Positions 24,111-31,834 of a DNA stretch of 64,000 bases are shown one piece after another (the stretch's first letter is position 1; the number at the start of each line of letters is the position of its first letter). The stretch comes from Algoriphagus alkaliphilus (GTDB lineage: Bacteria > Bacteroidota > Bacteroidia > Cytophagales > Cyclobacteriaceae), in the NCBI RefSeq assembly GCF_900103735.1, contig NZ_FMXE01000011.1, positions 1 to 64,000 on the forward strand, written 5' to 3'. The notes under the pieces were generated by a model. That model made no database searches and was not told the origin of the DNA. It worked only from the letters and a program-made list of their open reading frames with translations. A program made the position numbers and the translations under genes.

Positions 24111-27109
24111 GCGATTTTTTGGAACATACCGTACAGCATGCCGCCATCGAATGGCTTCAGGAGCTCGGCTATACTCATCAGACAGGAAACAGTCTGACCC
24201 GGGATCTGAAGAAAGTCGTCCTGGAAGAGGAGCTTCGGAAGTTTATGAAAATCACCTATCCCGAGCTGCCCGAGACCGTACTGACGGAAGCCCTCGCGGC
24301 CTTGGTTCAGCAGCCTAGTATGGACGTGGATTACCGCAATCGGGACTTTCACTGCAAGCTGACGCAGGGCATCTCCATCGCCTGGAAGGATGCCCATGGG
24401 AAGGAATTTGCGAAGCATATCTACCCGATCAACTACGCCGAACCGGAAAAGAACAGCTTCGTCTGCGTGGATGAGCTCACCATCGTCGGCAAGAATACCC
24501 GCCGCACGGATCTCCTGATCTACATCAACGGGCTTCCGCTTGTGCTTTTTGAGTTTAAAAACATGTTTGACGCCACCGTAGGCATCGACAATGCACACGG
24601 TCAGATTGGCCATTACCTGCTGGATATTCCCCAGCTCTTTGATTACAATGCACTCACCATCGTCTCCGACGGGATGGAAGCCCTGCATGGCATGTATGGG
24701 GCGGATCTGGAGTGGTTTGCCCCTTGGAAAAGTCTCGACGGCACCGAAACCGAACAGGCGCGGGAACTCCAGTTGGAAACGCTGATCAAGGGGCTTTTCC
24801 CCAAAGAAACCCTGCTGAATTACTTGCAGCATTTCATTTTTCACGAAGATCACAACGGTAAGCTGATCAAGAAAGGCGCGAAGTACCATCAGTATTGGGG
24901 CATCGACACGGCTGTGAAATCTGCTTTGTCCAATATCAAACCCCATGGCGATGGCCGAATCGGGGTGATCTGGCATACGCAGGGTTCGGGCAAAAGCATC
25001 TCCATGGCAATCCTGACGGGGATTTTGCGACAGCTGCCCGAGATGCGCAATCCGACGATCGTGATCCAGGTGGACCGAAACGATCTGGACTTGCAGCTTT
25101 ACGAAAACTTTGTGCTTGCCAAGGATCTGGTGGGAGACGTGCAGCATGCGGATACGACCGATGAACTGCGGGCCTTGCTGAGTTCGGACGGAGGTGGAGT
25201 GATCTTCACCACGATCGAGAAGTTTCGGCTCAAGGATCTGGAGGAAGGCAAAGAAAAACTCCATCCGGTGCTCTCCGAGCGGTACAATCTGATCGTGATG
25301 GCGGATGAAGCACACCGAACGCAATACGGTTTTAAGGACGGAGGTTTTGCGCAGAATATCCGCAGGGCTTTGCCCAATGCGTCTTTTATCGGATTTACCG
25401 GTACGCCCGTGGACAGCAAGGATGCCGATACGGGATTGGTTTTTGGCAAGACCATCCATACCTACGACATCAAGCAGGCGGTGGAAGACGGAGCGACTGT
25501 GCCGATCTACTACGAGCCGAGGATGGTGCCTCTGAATATCAAGGCGGAGTTTGCACAGGAACTCGAGGAAGTGGAAGAAGAAGCAGAGGAGGCGACCAAT
25601 GCGGTGTGGGCAGCCATCGAAGATGCCGCCGGGGCGACTGACCGCGTTCGAAGGGTGGCGGAGGATATTTTGACGCACTTCCATGCCCGCACCCAAACGC
25701 TGGAAGGCAAGGCGATGATCGTCTGCATGAGCCGCCGCAACTGCGTCAAACTATATGATGCGCTCACCGCTTTGCCGGATTGCCCGGAAGTTGCCGTGAT
25801 CATGACGAGTAATGTGGGAAAAGATCCCAAATCCTGGAATCCCCATGTACGGACAAAGGACAGTATGGAAGCGATCAAAAAACGGTTTAAAAAGGCGGAC
25901 GATCCGTTGAAAATCGTGATTGTCCGAGATATGTGGTTGACGGGTTTCGATGCGCCCTGCGCCCATACCCTCTATGTGGACAAAGTGATGAAAGGTCATA
26001 GCCTGATGCAGGCTATCGCCCGTGTCAATCGTGTATTCAAAGACAAACCCAATGGCGTGGTGGTGGATTACATCGGGATTTCGGGATTTTTGGCCGAAGC
26101 CACCAAGAAATATACTGCCGGTGGAGGCGAAGGAAAGCCGACTCTGGACATGGCAGCAGCTGTGTCCCTGTGTCTGGAACAGTACGAGAAAGTCAAAAAT
26201 CAAATCGGCGGTCTCGATGTGGAAAGCCTCAGCAACATGACTTCCGCCCAAAAACTCAGCTGGTCCAATCAGCTCGTGAATAGCTTACTGGCCTCAGATG
26301 AGGTGACTGATTCCTTTTTACATGAAGAGCGAAAGCTTACTGAACTGATCGCTATGACGAGTTCGGACGAGCGAATCTGGGATATTCAGGAAGGTGTCGG
26401 CATCATTCAGAAAATCAGGGAAGCCATCCGCAAGATTAAAATCCCTCCCGGACCGCAGCGGGAAAAGAATGACAAGATCAAGGACCTGATCAGCAAATCG
26501 CTGGAATCACAAAAGATCGTGGATTTGGCTGCGATGTACGATTTGGACAAGATTGACATAGCCATCATCGATGATCGATTTCAGGCCATGGTGAAGGAAA
26601 AAGGGAGCGAAAACATCAAGATCGAACTTCTCCGACGCATCATCAACGATGAGCTGAAAGTACGGATGAACAAGAATTTCAAGCGAAACCGCAAATTAAA
26701 GGATGAACTGGACCGCGTGCTAAGTGACTACCACAAAAATAGCTTGGACTCCATGGCAGCGATAAAGCATATGCTCGACATTGCCAATGAGTTTCGCAAC
26801 GATGATAAACGAACCAAGCAATTGGGATTGACCGAGGATGAGTTGGCTTTTTATGATTTACTCTCATCCAATGAAAAGATCCTGAACCAAGCCGGCCCGA
26901 TTCAGGACTTGGTGCACAAAGTCGTGGCATCAGTTAAGAAAAACCTTCAGCTCGATTGGACAAAGAAAGAAGAGGCGAAGGCTGCCATCCGACTTGCTGT
27001 CAAAAAGGAATTGAAAGGGAAAGTGCCATTCTCAGAACTGGACGAACTCCTCAAAGAAGTCATTCTTTATGCCGAAGGGCAGTACAAAGACTGGCCGATG
27101 GTGGGGTAA
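24107..27109 (+). CDS. hsdR: Type I restriction endonuclease subunit R
   Basis: This 1000-residue protein overlaps the hsdS stop by 4 bp. In order it has the nuclease region with LLIYINGLPLVLFEFKN (PD-(D/E)XK core near 140-155), SF2 helicase motif I HTQGSGKSISM near 290, motif II ADEAHRTQYG near 398, motif III FTGTPV near 425, motif VI AIARVNRVFKDK near 640, and a C-terminal helical domain that docks on HsdM. It translocates DNA with ATP and cuts it at a distance from the unmethylated site. No frameshift or missing motif is seen, so the operon should be active. Confidence 0.95.
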   Translation: MSDFLEHTVQHAAIEWLQELGYTHQTGNSLTRDLKKVVLEEELRKFMKITYPELPETVLTEALAALVQQPSMDVDYRNRDFHCKLTQGISIAWKDAHGKEFAKHIYPINYAEPEKNSFVCVDELTIVGKNTRRTDLLIYINGLPLVLFEFKNMFDATVGIDNAHGQIGHYLLDIPQLFDYNALTIVSDGMEALHGMYGADLEWFAPWKSLDGTETEQARELQLETLIKGLFPKETLLNYLQHFIFHEDHNGKLIKKGAKYHQYWGIDTAVKSALSNIKPHGDGRIGVIWHTQGSGKSISMAILTGILRQLPEMRNPTIVIQVDRNDLDLQLYENFVLAKDLVGDVQHADTTDELRALLSSDGGGVIFTTIEKFRLKDLEEGKEKLHPVLSERYNLIVMADEAHRTQYGFKDGGFAQNIRRALPNASFIGFTGTPVDSKDADTGLVFGKTIHTYDIKQAVEDGATVPIYYEPRMVPLNIKAEFAQELEEVEEEAEEATNAVWAAIEDAAGATDRVRRVAEDILTHFHARTQTLEGKAMIVCMSRRNCVKLYDALTALPDCPEVAVIMTSNVGKDPKSWNPHVRTKDSMEAIKKRFKKADDPLKIVIVRDMWLTGFDAPCAHTLYVDKVMKGHSLMQAIARVNRVFKDKPNGVVVDYIGISGFLAEATKKYTAGGGEGKPTLDMAAAVSLCLEQYEKVKNQIGGLDVESLSNMTSAQKLSWSNQLVNSLLASDEVTDSFLHEERKLTELIAMTSSDERIWDIQEGVGIIQKIREAIRKIKIPPGPQREKNDKIKDLISKSLESQKIVDLAAMYDLDKIDIAIIDDRFQAMVKEKGSENIKIELLRRIINDELKVRMNKNFKRNRKLKDELDRVLSDYHKNSLDSMAAIKHMLDIANEFRNDDKRTKQLGLTEDELAFYDLLSSNEKILNQAGPIQDLVHKVVASVKKNLQLDWTKKEEAKAAIRLAVKKELKGKVPFSELDELLKEVILYAEGQYKDWPMVG

Positions 27110-27140
27110 TCTGTTTTTTTTAAAAAAATTGAAGCTTTTT

Positions 27141-27569
27141 TTAAGCAATCTCGACAGTATTTTTTCTTAGTGGCTCTTCCAGATCACTTAAGTTCAAAAT
27201 TGGTAAAATGATTGGTTTCACATTCGCTTGAAGTGTCAAGTTGCTAATAAAAGCCCTCAGGTAAGGAAAGATAATTGCGATACTATTTCGATAAAAATAT
27301 GGAGGAACATCGCCAAGATTTAAGTTCGCTTCAAATTGAAATTCAGTGAACAAAGATGCTGTGATCACATTGAAATTATTTTCTCCTTCAGTTAAAAAAG
27401 CCTTGAAATTAAATTTCACTTCAAAGATTCCTGTGCTTTTAGAAAAAGTGCCTGAAGGGTCGAAATCAATGGAAAGGGAATCGATTTTTGGGTTTACGGG
27501 TTCAGTGTAGGTAAAACTTTTTACCTGATACCCTTTGAAGCTAAATGCTGCTTTTTTGACCTCGCTCAT
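27141..27569 (-). CDS. SecB-like chaperone
   Basis: This 142-residue protein ends with PYFYRNSIAIIFPYLRAFIS, NLTLQANVKPIILPILNL. This reproduces the SecB pattern in which an (A/F)R(E/A)-(L/I)IS-(N/D)L helix is followed by a P-(L/I)-(L/I)-LP loop. SecB-like proteins hold unfolded clients for export; solitary copies beside small genes often serve as chaperones of toxin-antitoxin-chaperone modules. It is the last gene of a three-gene minus-strand unit, separated from its predecessor by a terminator hairpin lying inside the overlap zone. It may be the dedicated chaperone of the 90-residue protein upstream. Confidence 0.6.
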   Translation of the reverse strand: MSEVKKAAFSFKGYQVKSFTYTEPVNPKIDSLSIDFDPSGTFSKSTGIFEVKFNFKAFLTEGENNFNVITASLFTEFQFEANLNLGDVPPYFYRNSIAIIFPYLRAFISNLTLQANVKPIILPILNLSDLEEPLRKNTVEIA

Positions 27570-27813
27570 ACTGCGATATTACAAAAAAAAAAGACCCCGA
27601 AAAATTCGGGGTCATGTTTGATTTAACTTCAATTTCTTCAAAAGCACAGGGGCTAATTTCAGCCGAATAATGCCTGCGGAGAAACTCTACATATTCCAGA
27701 GCATTTGGTCCTTGAAGTTTTAACGCTTCAATTTCGGCCCATTCTTGCTTTAGTTTGGCTTTATCTTCATTTTTCAAATGATGACGAAGCTCTTCGATCC
27801 ATGAATTTTCCAT
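27541..27813 (-). CDS. Small protein upstream of SecB-like gene, possible antitoxin
   Basis: This 90-residue protein has a charged helical first half (SWIEELRHHLKNEDKAKLKQ, then EWAEIEALKLQGPNALEYVE) and a last 24 residues (MTPNFSGSFFFVISQYERG and on) encoded by a terminator hairpin with its A10/T10 tract. A hydrophobic C-terminal tail is the place where chaperone-addicted antitoxins bind SecB, but here the tail could also be an accident of reading through a terminator. It starts 11 bp after the 190-residue gene and overlaps the SecB-like gene by 29 bp. No DNA-binding motif is seen. Confidence 0.5.
   Translation of the reverse strand: MENSWIEELRHHLKNEDKAKLKQEWAEIEALKLQGPNALEYVEFLRRHYSAEISPCAFEEIEVKSNMTPNFSGSFFFVISQYERGQKSSI
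27583..27614 (-). terminator. Terminator between the 90-residue gene and SecB-like gene
   Basis: On the minus strand GACCCCGAA-TTTT-TTCGGGGTC is a perfect 9-bp stem followed by ten T. It lies inside the annotated end of the 90-residue gene and 14 bp before the SecB-like start codon, so it should reduce expression of the chaperone relative to the two upstream genes. Confidence 0.8.
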
Positions 27814-27824
27814 AAAAATATTAG

Positions 27825-28397
27825 TTAAGCATATGCACTGTCTACGTAATTATCCGGGAAAACGATAAGGTAATCTCTTAGAGATAAACTTCTTTTCTCA
27901 AATAAGCACAATTGTATTGCGGGTCGCAAATCTAAGAAAGTTTTGTTGGTTTCAATAAATTTAAGCCTAAAAACCAGTCCTTTGATACTTTGGTTCGGCG
28001 AAAAACTACCAACACCGAGAGCCCGGATGGCACTGTATGGAAACTTGCCGGTTTTTCTCAAAAATGCTATTACGTTAGGAACAAACAAAGTTTCAGATTT
28101 AGCAATTCCTTGATTTACCATTTCTTCACACACTTTTTCAAATTCTAATCTATGATTTCCGTTTCCATGCAAATCCCAACAAGTTTCGTCTAATATCCCG
28201 TAAGCTCGACAGATTACATAACCTTTTTTTAGGTAGTTGGTTTCACCCCACCAATGACCCAATTCAATGTGAGTGTCCCAAAAATAGTATCCTTCACTTA
28301 ACCATGCGCCTTTGTGTCGACAGAGAAAAGGGCCTTCTGCTTCAATTTTCTCCGGATTTTCGCGATCCTCTAAAGTTTGGTAAAGGGTTATTTCCAT
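27825..28397 (-). CDS. Unknown protein, first gene of the SecB-like unit, possible toxin
   Basis: This 190-residue cytoplasmic protein starts ITLYQTLEDRENPEKIEAEG and then has GAWLSEGYYFWDTHIELGHW, WGETNY. The pattern of an early Tyr, a later G-x-YFW and a following His/Trp-rich helix weakly recalls ADP-ribosyltransferase-like folds with a G(x)YF(W/A) motif, but this is not enough for a firm call. It is followed by a small gene and a SecB-like gene in the order expected of toxin-antitoxin-chaperone units. A TATATTTG box and TAGAA half-sites lie upstream at 28456-28484. Confidence 0.5.
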   Translation of the reverse strand: MEITLYQTLEDRENPEKIEAEGPFLCRHKGAWLSEGYYFWDTHIELGHWWGETNYLKKGYVICRAYGILDETCWDLHGNGNHRLEFEKVCEEMVNQGIAKSETLFVPNVIAFLRKTGKFPYSAIRALGVGSFSPNQSIKGLVFRLKFIETNKTFLDLRPAIQLCLFEKRSLSLRDYLIVFPDNYVDSAYA

Positions 28398-28455
28398 TGC
28401 TCTAAACTAAGAAAAAAAATATTTTTAGTAGGATTCAAATTTGGGTTACTCTAGA

Positions 28456-28484
28456 CAAATATAGAAGTTCTACAAAAATAGAAC
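28456..28484 (-). promoter_or_regulatory. Promoter box with repeated TAGAA half-sites
   Basis: The minus strand reads TATATTTG at 28456-28463, a full match to TAnnTTTG, 59 bp before the 190-residue gene. It overlaps the palindrome TAGAA-G-TTCTA (28462-28472), which is followed by GTTCTA-6 nt-TAGAAC (28467-28484). Three TAGAA half-sites next to a promoter box suggest an operator. Confidence 0.5.
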
Positions 28485-28602
28485 AGGGCAAAACTGAGTT
28501 CGGATTTTTTTAGTCTCATTGACACGAGAACCTAAACTTCACAAGGATCTTGGCTGTCTTTTTGCCATTCAGTTATCATACCATTTTCAATTTCCCCATT
28601 CC

Positions 28603-29232
28603 ATGAAGCAATTCCTGCTTATCATTTTTATAACCCTCTCCATCGGATTTTCTGCAAGCGCTCAATTCGCCGAAAACAATAGCCTTTATCTTGGTTTTGG
28701 GCCCACGGTTGGGAATTACAGTGGACTTGACCTGAATTTTAATTATGCCCTACAACGAAAATGGTCTGCTCAAATCGGGATAAAATCAGGAATTCGAGGT
28801 GCAAAAAACAAACCCGATGATTTTTCAGGCGGAATTTTGGGCATACTTTCCAGAGGACTCACCAATCCTAAAGATGAGATTACCAGCTACCAATTTTTAG
28901 TGGGGAAGATGATCCTATTGGATGGGGAAGAAGGAAATTTTAGATTAAATCTGTTGACTGGTCCTTCGATCAACAAATTCAGAAACGCTGTCAATTTTCA
29001 GCGAAGCACTGAAAATGGAGTAATCTTTGGCACCTACACTTTTGAAATGGAAAAGGACTCTGGGATAGGTTGGATGCTCAAACCAACCTTTGAGATTCCC
29101 CTTGGGAAAGTGATAGGCTTTGGTGTCAGCCCGTATGCCAACTTCAATTCTAAGAACATGGCCTATGGATTGGATTTACAAGTTCTGATCGGAATCCTTC
29201 AGCCTTCGAGGCAATCCAAATCCAGGTATTAG
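28603..29232 (+). CDS. Outer-membrane beta-barrel-like protein
   Basis: This 209-residue protein has a clear signal peptide MKQFLLIIFITLSIGFSASA followed by QF. The mature part alternates amphipathic strands (NSLYLGFGPTVGNYSGLDLN; KWSAQIGIKSGIRG; VIGFGVSPYANFNSKNMAYG), typical of small porin-like or OmpA-barrel proteins of Bacteroidota. A longer frame begins 84 bp upstream, but the ATG at 28603 is directly before the signal peptide. It is a single gene with no visible function. Confidence 0.65.
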   Translation: MKQFLLIIFITLSIGFSASAQFAENNSLYLGFGPTVGNYSGLDLNFNYALQRKWSAQIGIKSGIRGAKNKPDDFSGGILGILSRGLTNPKDEITSYQFLVGKMILLDGEEGNFRLNLLTGPSINKFRNAVNFQRSTENGVIFGTYTFEMEKDSGIGWMLKPTFEIPLGKVIGFGVSPYANFNSKNMAYGLDLQVLIGILQPSRQSKSRY

Positions 29233-29261
29233 AACGCTGGCTAGTTAAAATTGCCGGTTTT

Positions 29262-30572
29262 CTAAATCACCGTCACCCGTACCTTCTTTTCCTTTAATTT
29301 CATGTTGTTGACTTTGGGGAGAAGTTTCTCCAATGTCGTCGTTTTTACTCCCACAAAGGCACAATCGGTTTTCAATTCAATCACGCCCAACTGATCTTTT
29401 TCGAGATTTCCCTGCTTGAAAAACAGTCCAGCTACATCGCCTTTGGAGATTTTGTCTTTTCGACCGCCCGACACGAACAAGGTGCTCCACTCCGAAGGCG
29501 GAGGAAGTTTTGACTTGGTGAGTTTTTCGATGGGAAGATTTCCGATAAAATCCGGCAGAGGATCCCGTTCGTAATGAAGGACATAGGCTGTTCCGTCACT
29601 GTTCATCCGTGCTGTTCGGCCATTTCGATGGATAAACTCCTCGCTTCGCAGGGGAAGATGATAGTGTATGATAAATTTGATTTCCGGTACGTCAATTCCT
29701 CTTGCTGCAAGATCGGTTGCCAAGAGAATCTGATGAGTCCCATTTCGGAATTTGATCAATGACCTTTCCCGATCAGTCTGTTCCATTCCTCCGGAGAAAA
29801 TCCCATGAGAAATGCCATGCTCTTCTAAGCACTCGCTTACCCGTTGGATTGAATCTTTAAAATTGCAGAAGATGATCCCGTTTTGATTTCCCAAGTGACT
29901 GATCAGTTCTACGAGAGTCTCCAGTTTGTCCTTTGTTGGAGACAAGACCTTTTTGATCTGAAGCTGTGTGATTTTATCCTCTAAAAAGTCAACGGTGACT
30001 GGTGATTTTAAGCCGACAAATCGTGGGATTTCCACGCCTTGTGTAGCAGAGGTCAAGAGCATCTTTTTTACTTTGGGCAACAAGTGAAGAATATCTTTCA
30101 TTTCACTTTCAAAGCCGATTTCAAGCGATTTATCGAATTCATCAAGGACAAGCGTCCGGATAAAAGAAGTGTCAAATGCATCCCTTCTCAAGTGGTCTGA
30201 CACTCGGCCCGGCGTACCAACCAATACCGCCGGTCGGTGTTTGATTTCAATTCGATCCTTGGAACCTGCCCGACCTCCATAAACGGCATTTACTTTGAAT
30301 CCTGTTCCCATTTCCCGCATGACCTGCTCAATCTGAATCGCCAATTCCCGGGAAGGCACGATGACCACCTGTTGAATTTCCTCACAAGTAGCATCAAGTT
30401 CCTGGATCAAAGGAAGCAAGAAAGCAAGGGTTTTACCAGTTCCGGTTGGGGAGAGTAAAATGATCTCGTTGGAAGATTTGATTGCATTTTGTGCGGCAAG
30501 CTGCATGGGGTTTAATTGTGAAATTCCCAGTTTGGAGAGAATTTCTTCTTGGCTTTTTTGCGGGGTAGACAT
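29262..30572 (-). CDS. DEAD-box RNA helicase, DbpA-like, with DEFD motif II
   Basis: This 436-residue SF2 helicase starts with the Q-motif region LGISQLNPMQLAAQNAI, then motif I SPTGTGKT (about 41-48), motif Ia VPSRELAIQ, GTPGR, motif II VLDEFDK, motif III SAT, and motif VI HRNGRTARM. The last 70 residues, including CAFVGVKTTTLEKLLPKVNN, look like the DbpA RNA-binding domain that binds 23S rRNA. Motif II reads DEFD instead of DEAD. It is likely a ribosome-assembly helicase. A TACCTTTG box ends 4 bp before the ATG, which predicts an almost leaderless mRNA. Confidence 0.9.
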   Translation of the reverse strand: MSTPQKSQEEILSKLGISQLNPMQLAAQNAIKSSNEIILLSPTGTGKTLAFLLPLIQELDATCEEIQQVVIVPSRELAIQIEQVMREMGTGFKVNAVYGGRAGSKDRIEIKHRPAVLVGTPGRVSDHLRRDAFDTSFIRTLVLDEFDKSLEIGFESEMKDILHLLPKVKKMLLTSATQGVEIPRFVGLKSPVTVDFLEDKITQLQIKKVLSPTKDKLETLVELISHLGNQNGIIFCNFKDSIQRVSECLEEHGISHGIFSGGMEQTDRERSLIKFRNGTHQILLATDLAARGIDVPEIKFIIHYHLPLRSEEFIHRNGRTARMNSDGTAYVLHYERDPLPDFIGNLPIEKLTKSKLPPPSEWSTLFVSGGRKDKISKGDVAGLFFKQGNLEKDQLGVIELKTDCAFVGVKTTTLEKLLPKVNNMKLKEKKVRVTVI

Positions 30573-30925
30573 GCGACAAAGGTAGGGGAAATGAAATTTG
30601 AAATTAGCTGGTAGCAGAAACTGATTGAATAACGGGTTTTCTTAGGTCCCCTTCGATGTTCTTTATTTGCGATTCGAGGTTCGGAATTTTTTTAAAATTG
30701 AAATACTTTTTATCAGTTGAATAAAAAGCTCCCGCTGATTTACGCTGAAAAAAGTCGCAGAAATTCGCTGATTTTTTTAAATGATGGAGATGAACCTAGT
30801 TGATAAAGATGAAATTCAGATTTGACATAATCTTAAATCTCAAATTCTCAAATCTCGAACACCGAATGATGAATATCGAATGATGAATATCGAATCGAGA
30901 TTGCTGAACTTCTAATGTCGAATAT
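30573..30925. repeat. Intergenic region with interspersed and short tandem repeats
   Basis: No gene is visible. Positions 30721-30778 hold an interspersed repeat (CTCCCGCTGATTTACGCTG and on) that recurs, inverted and diverged, at 47154-47210. Positions 30865-30893 hold two adjacent copies of the 14-mer GAATGATGAATATC. The rest is AT-rich spacer between two genes transcribed in the same direction. Confidence 0.6.
30577..30584 (-). promoter_or_regulatory. TAnnTTTG box 4 bp before the helicase start codon
   Basis: The minus strand reads TACCTTTG, then TCGC, then the ATG. With transcription normally starting 5-7 nt after this box, the message would begin at or next to the start codon. Confidence 0.5.
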
Positions 30926-31801
30926 TTAAAACGCCCGATACCCCAGCCAATCCACCTCCAATTCAAATCGTTCCTTGGGTTTTTCCAGAGATTTTGAATT
31001 GGTCTCCACAGACCAGTTGTTTGTATGCCAGAAGTTCATCCGGTATTTGCTGGGATGCTGAGGAATTCCCCGTTCTCCTTTATAATCCCAAAGCACTACG
31101 GTATCGGCCGTAGTCGGATGAAGCATCCACCAGCGAATCCTGTCCGGCTGCCAGTCAAATCCATAGGTGTGAAACTGTGCCGAGGCGTCAAACCCTTCGA
31201 TGGCTTCGATTAATTCGGGAAAGTTTTGGCTGCTACCGGTAAGCTTTTCTCTGGTTTTGGTATGATCCTCCCGATACTCAGTCGCGTAGATAATTCCTTT
31301 TGCCAAATTGATTGTCCTGCCAACCCGCTTCAGTTTACCGGATTCACCAGTCCAGGTGCCCATGTAGACCACTTCGGGATCGGCCAATAGCCACTCAAAG
31401 TCTATTTCGCTCAGTCCCTTTTCTTTGTCCATATGATAAGTGAAATACCCAACCACCGCACCGACATTCGGTTGGATTTCTCTTGGGTCAGGGACCTTCA
31501 GCCTTGCTGAATAGCTGCCAAAATGGGTGAATTTGCGAGAAATGATCTCAGGGCCTTTGCCGGCTCCTGCTTCTTCTTTGGGATGGATTTTGAAGGAGAG
31601 TACCTTTGAATCGGCGGTTTCTGAAGAGGTTTTGCCTGAATTCCATTTCCATCCTACCTTTTTTCCAGTCGATCCATAGTGGAAAAACTCGGATTTTCGA
31701 CCTTGAAAATTCTCTAGAAAATCGTCGTGCAAGTCTACCTCTTGCGAGTCAGATTGGAGAAATATGGAGGATAAAATAATGGAAATCAAGAATATTCTCA
31801 T
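30926..31801 (-). CDS. Glycoside hydrolase family 16 protein
   Basis: This 291-residue protein has a signal peptide (IFLISIILSSIFLQSDSQ). The catalytic motif LSEIDFEW (about residues 130-137) matches the GH16 pattern E-(I/L)-D-x-E, in which the first Glu is nucleophile and the last the acid/base. FGSYSARLKVPD is the strand that usually precedes the cleft. GH16 enzymes cut beta-1,3/1,4-glucans, agar, carrageenan or similar; the target is not evident. No carbohydrate-binding or sorting domain is attached. It is secreted or periplasmic. Confidence 0.88.
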   Translation of the reverse strand: MRIFLISIILSSIFLQSDSQEVDLHDDFLENFQGRKSEFFHYGSTGKKVGWKWNSGKTSSETADSKVLSFKIHPKEEAGAGKGPEIISRKFTHFGSYSARLKVPDPREIQPNVGAVVGYFTYHMDKEKGLSEIDFEWLLADPEVVYMGTWTGESGKLKRVGRTINLAKGIIYATEYREDHTKTREKLTGSSQNFPELIEAIEGFDASAQFHTYGFDWQPDRIRWWMLHPTTADTVVLWDYKGERGIPQHPSKYRMNFWHTNNWSVETNSKSLEKPKERFELEVDWLGYRAF

Positions 31802-31834
31802 GCAGCTAAAGCTAGGAAAAAGTAATTCAGAAAC

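Noticed and set aside
23954-25696. 580-codon open frame on the minus strand opposite hsdS/hsdR
   Set aside because: It mirrors the GC-rich hsdR gene, has no family motifs, and hsdR shows all helicase motifs in its own frame.
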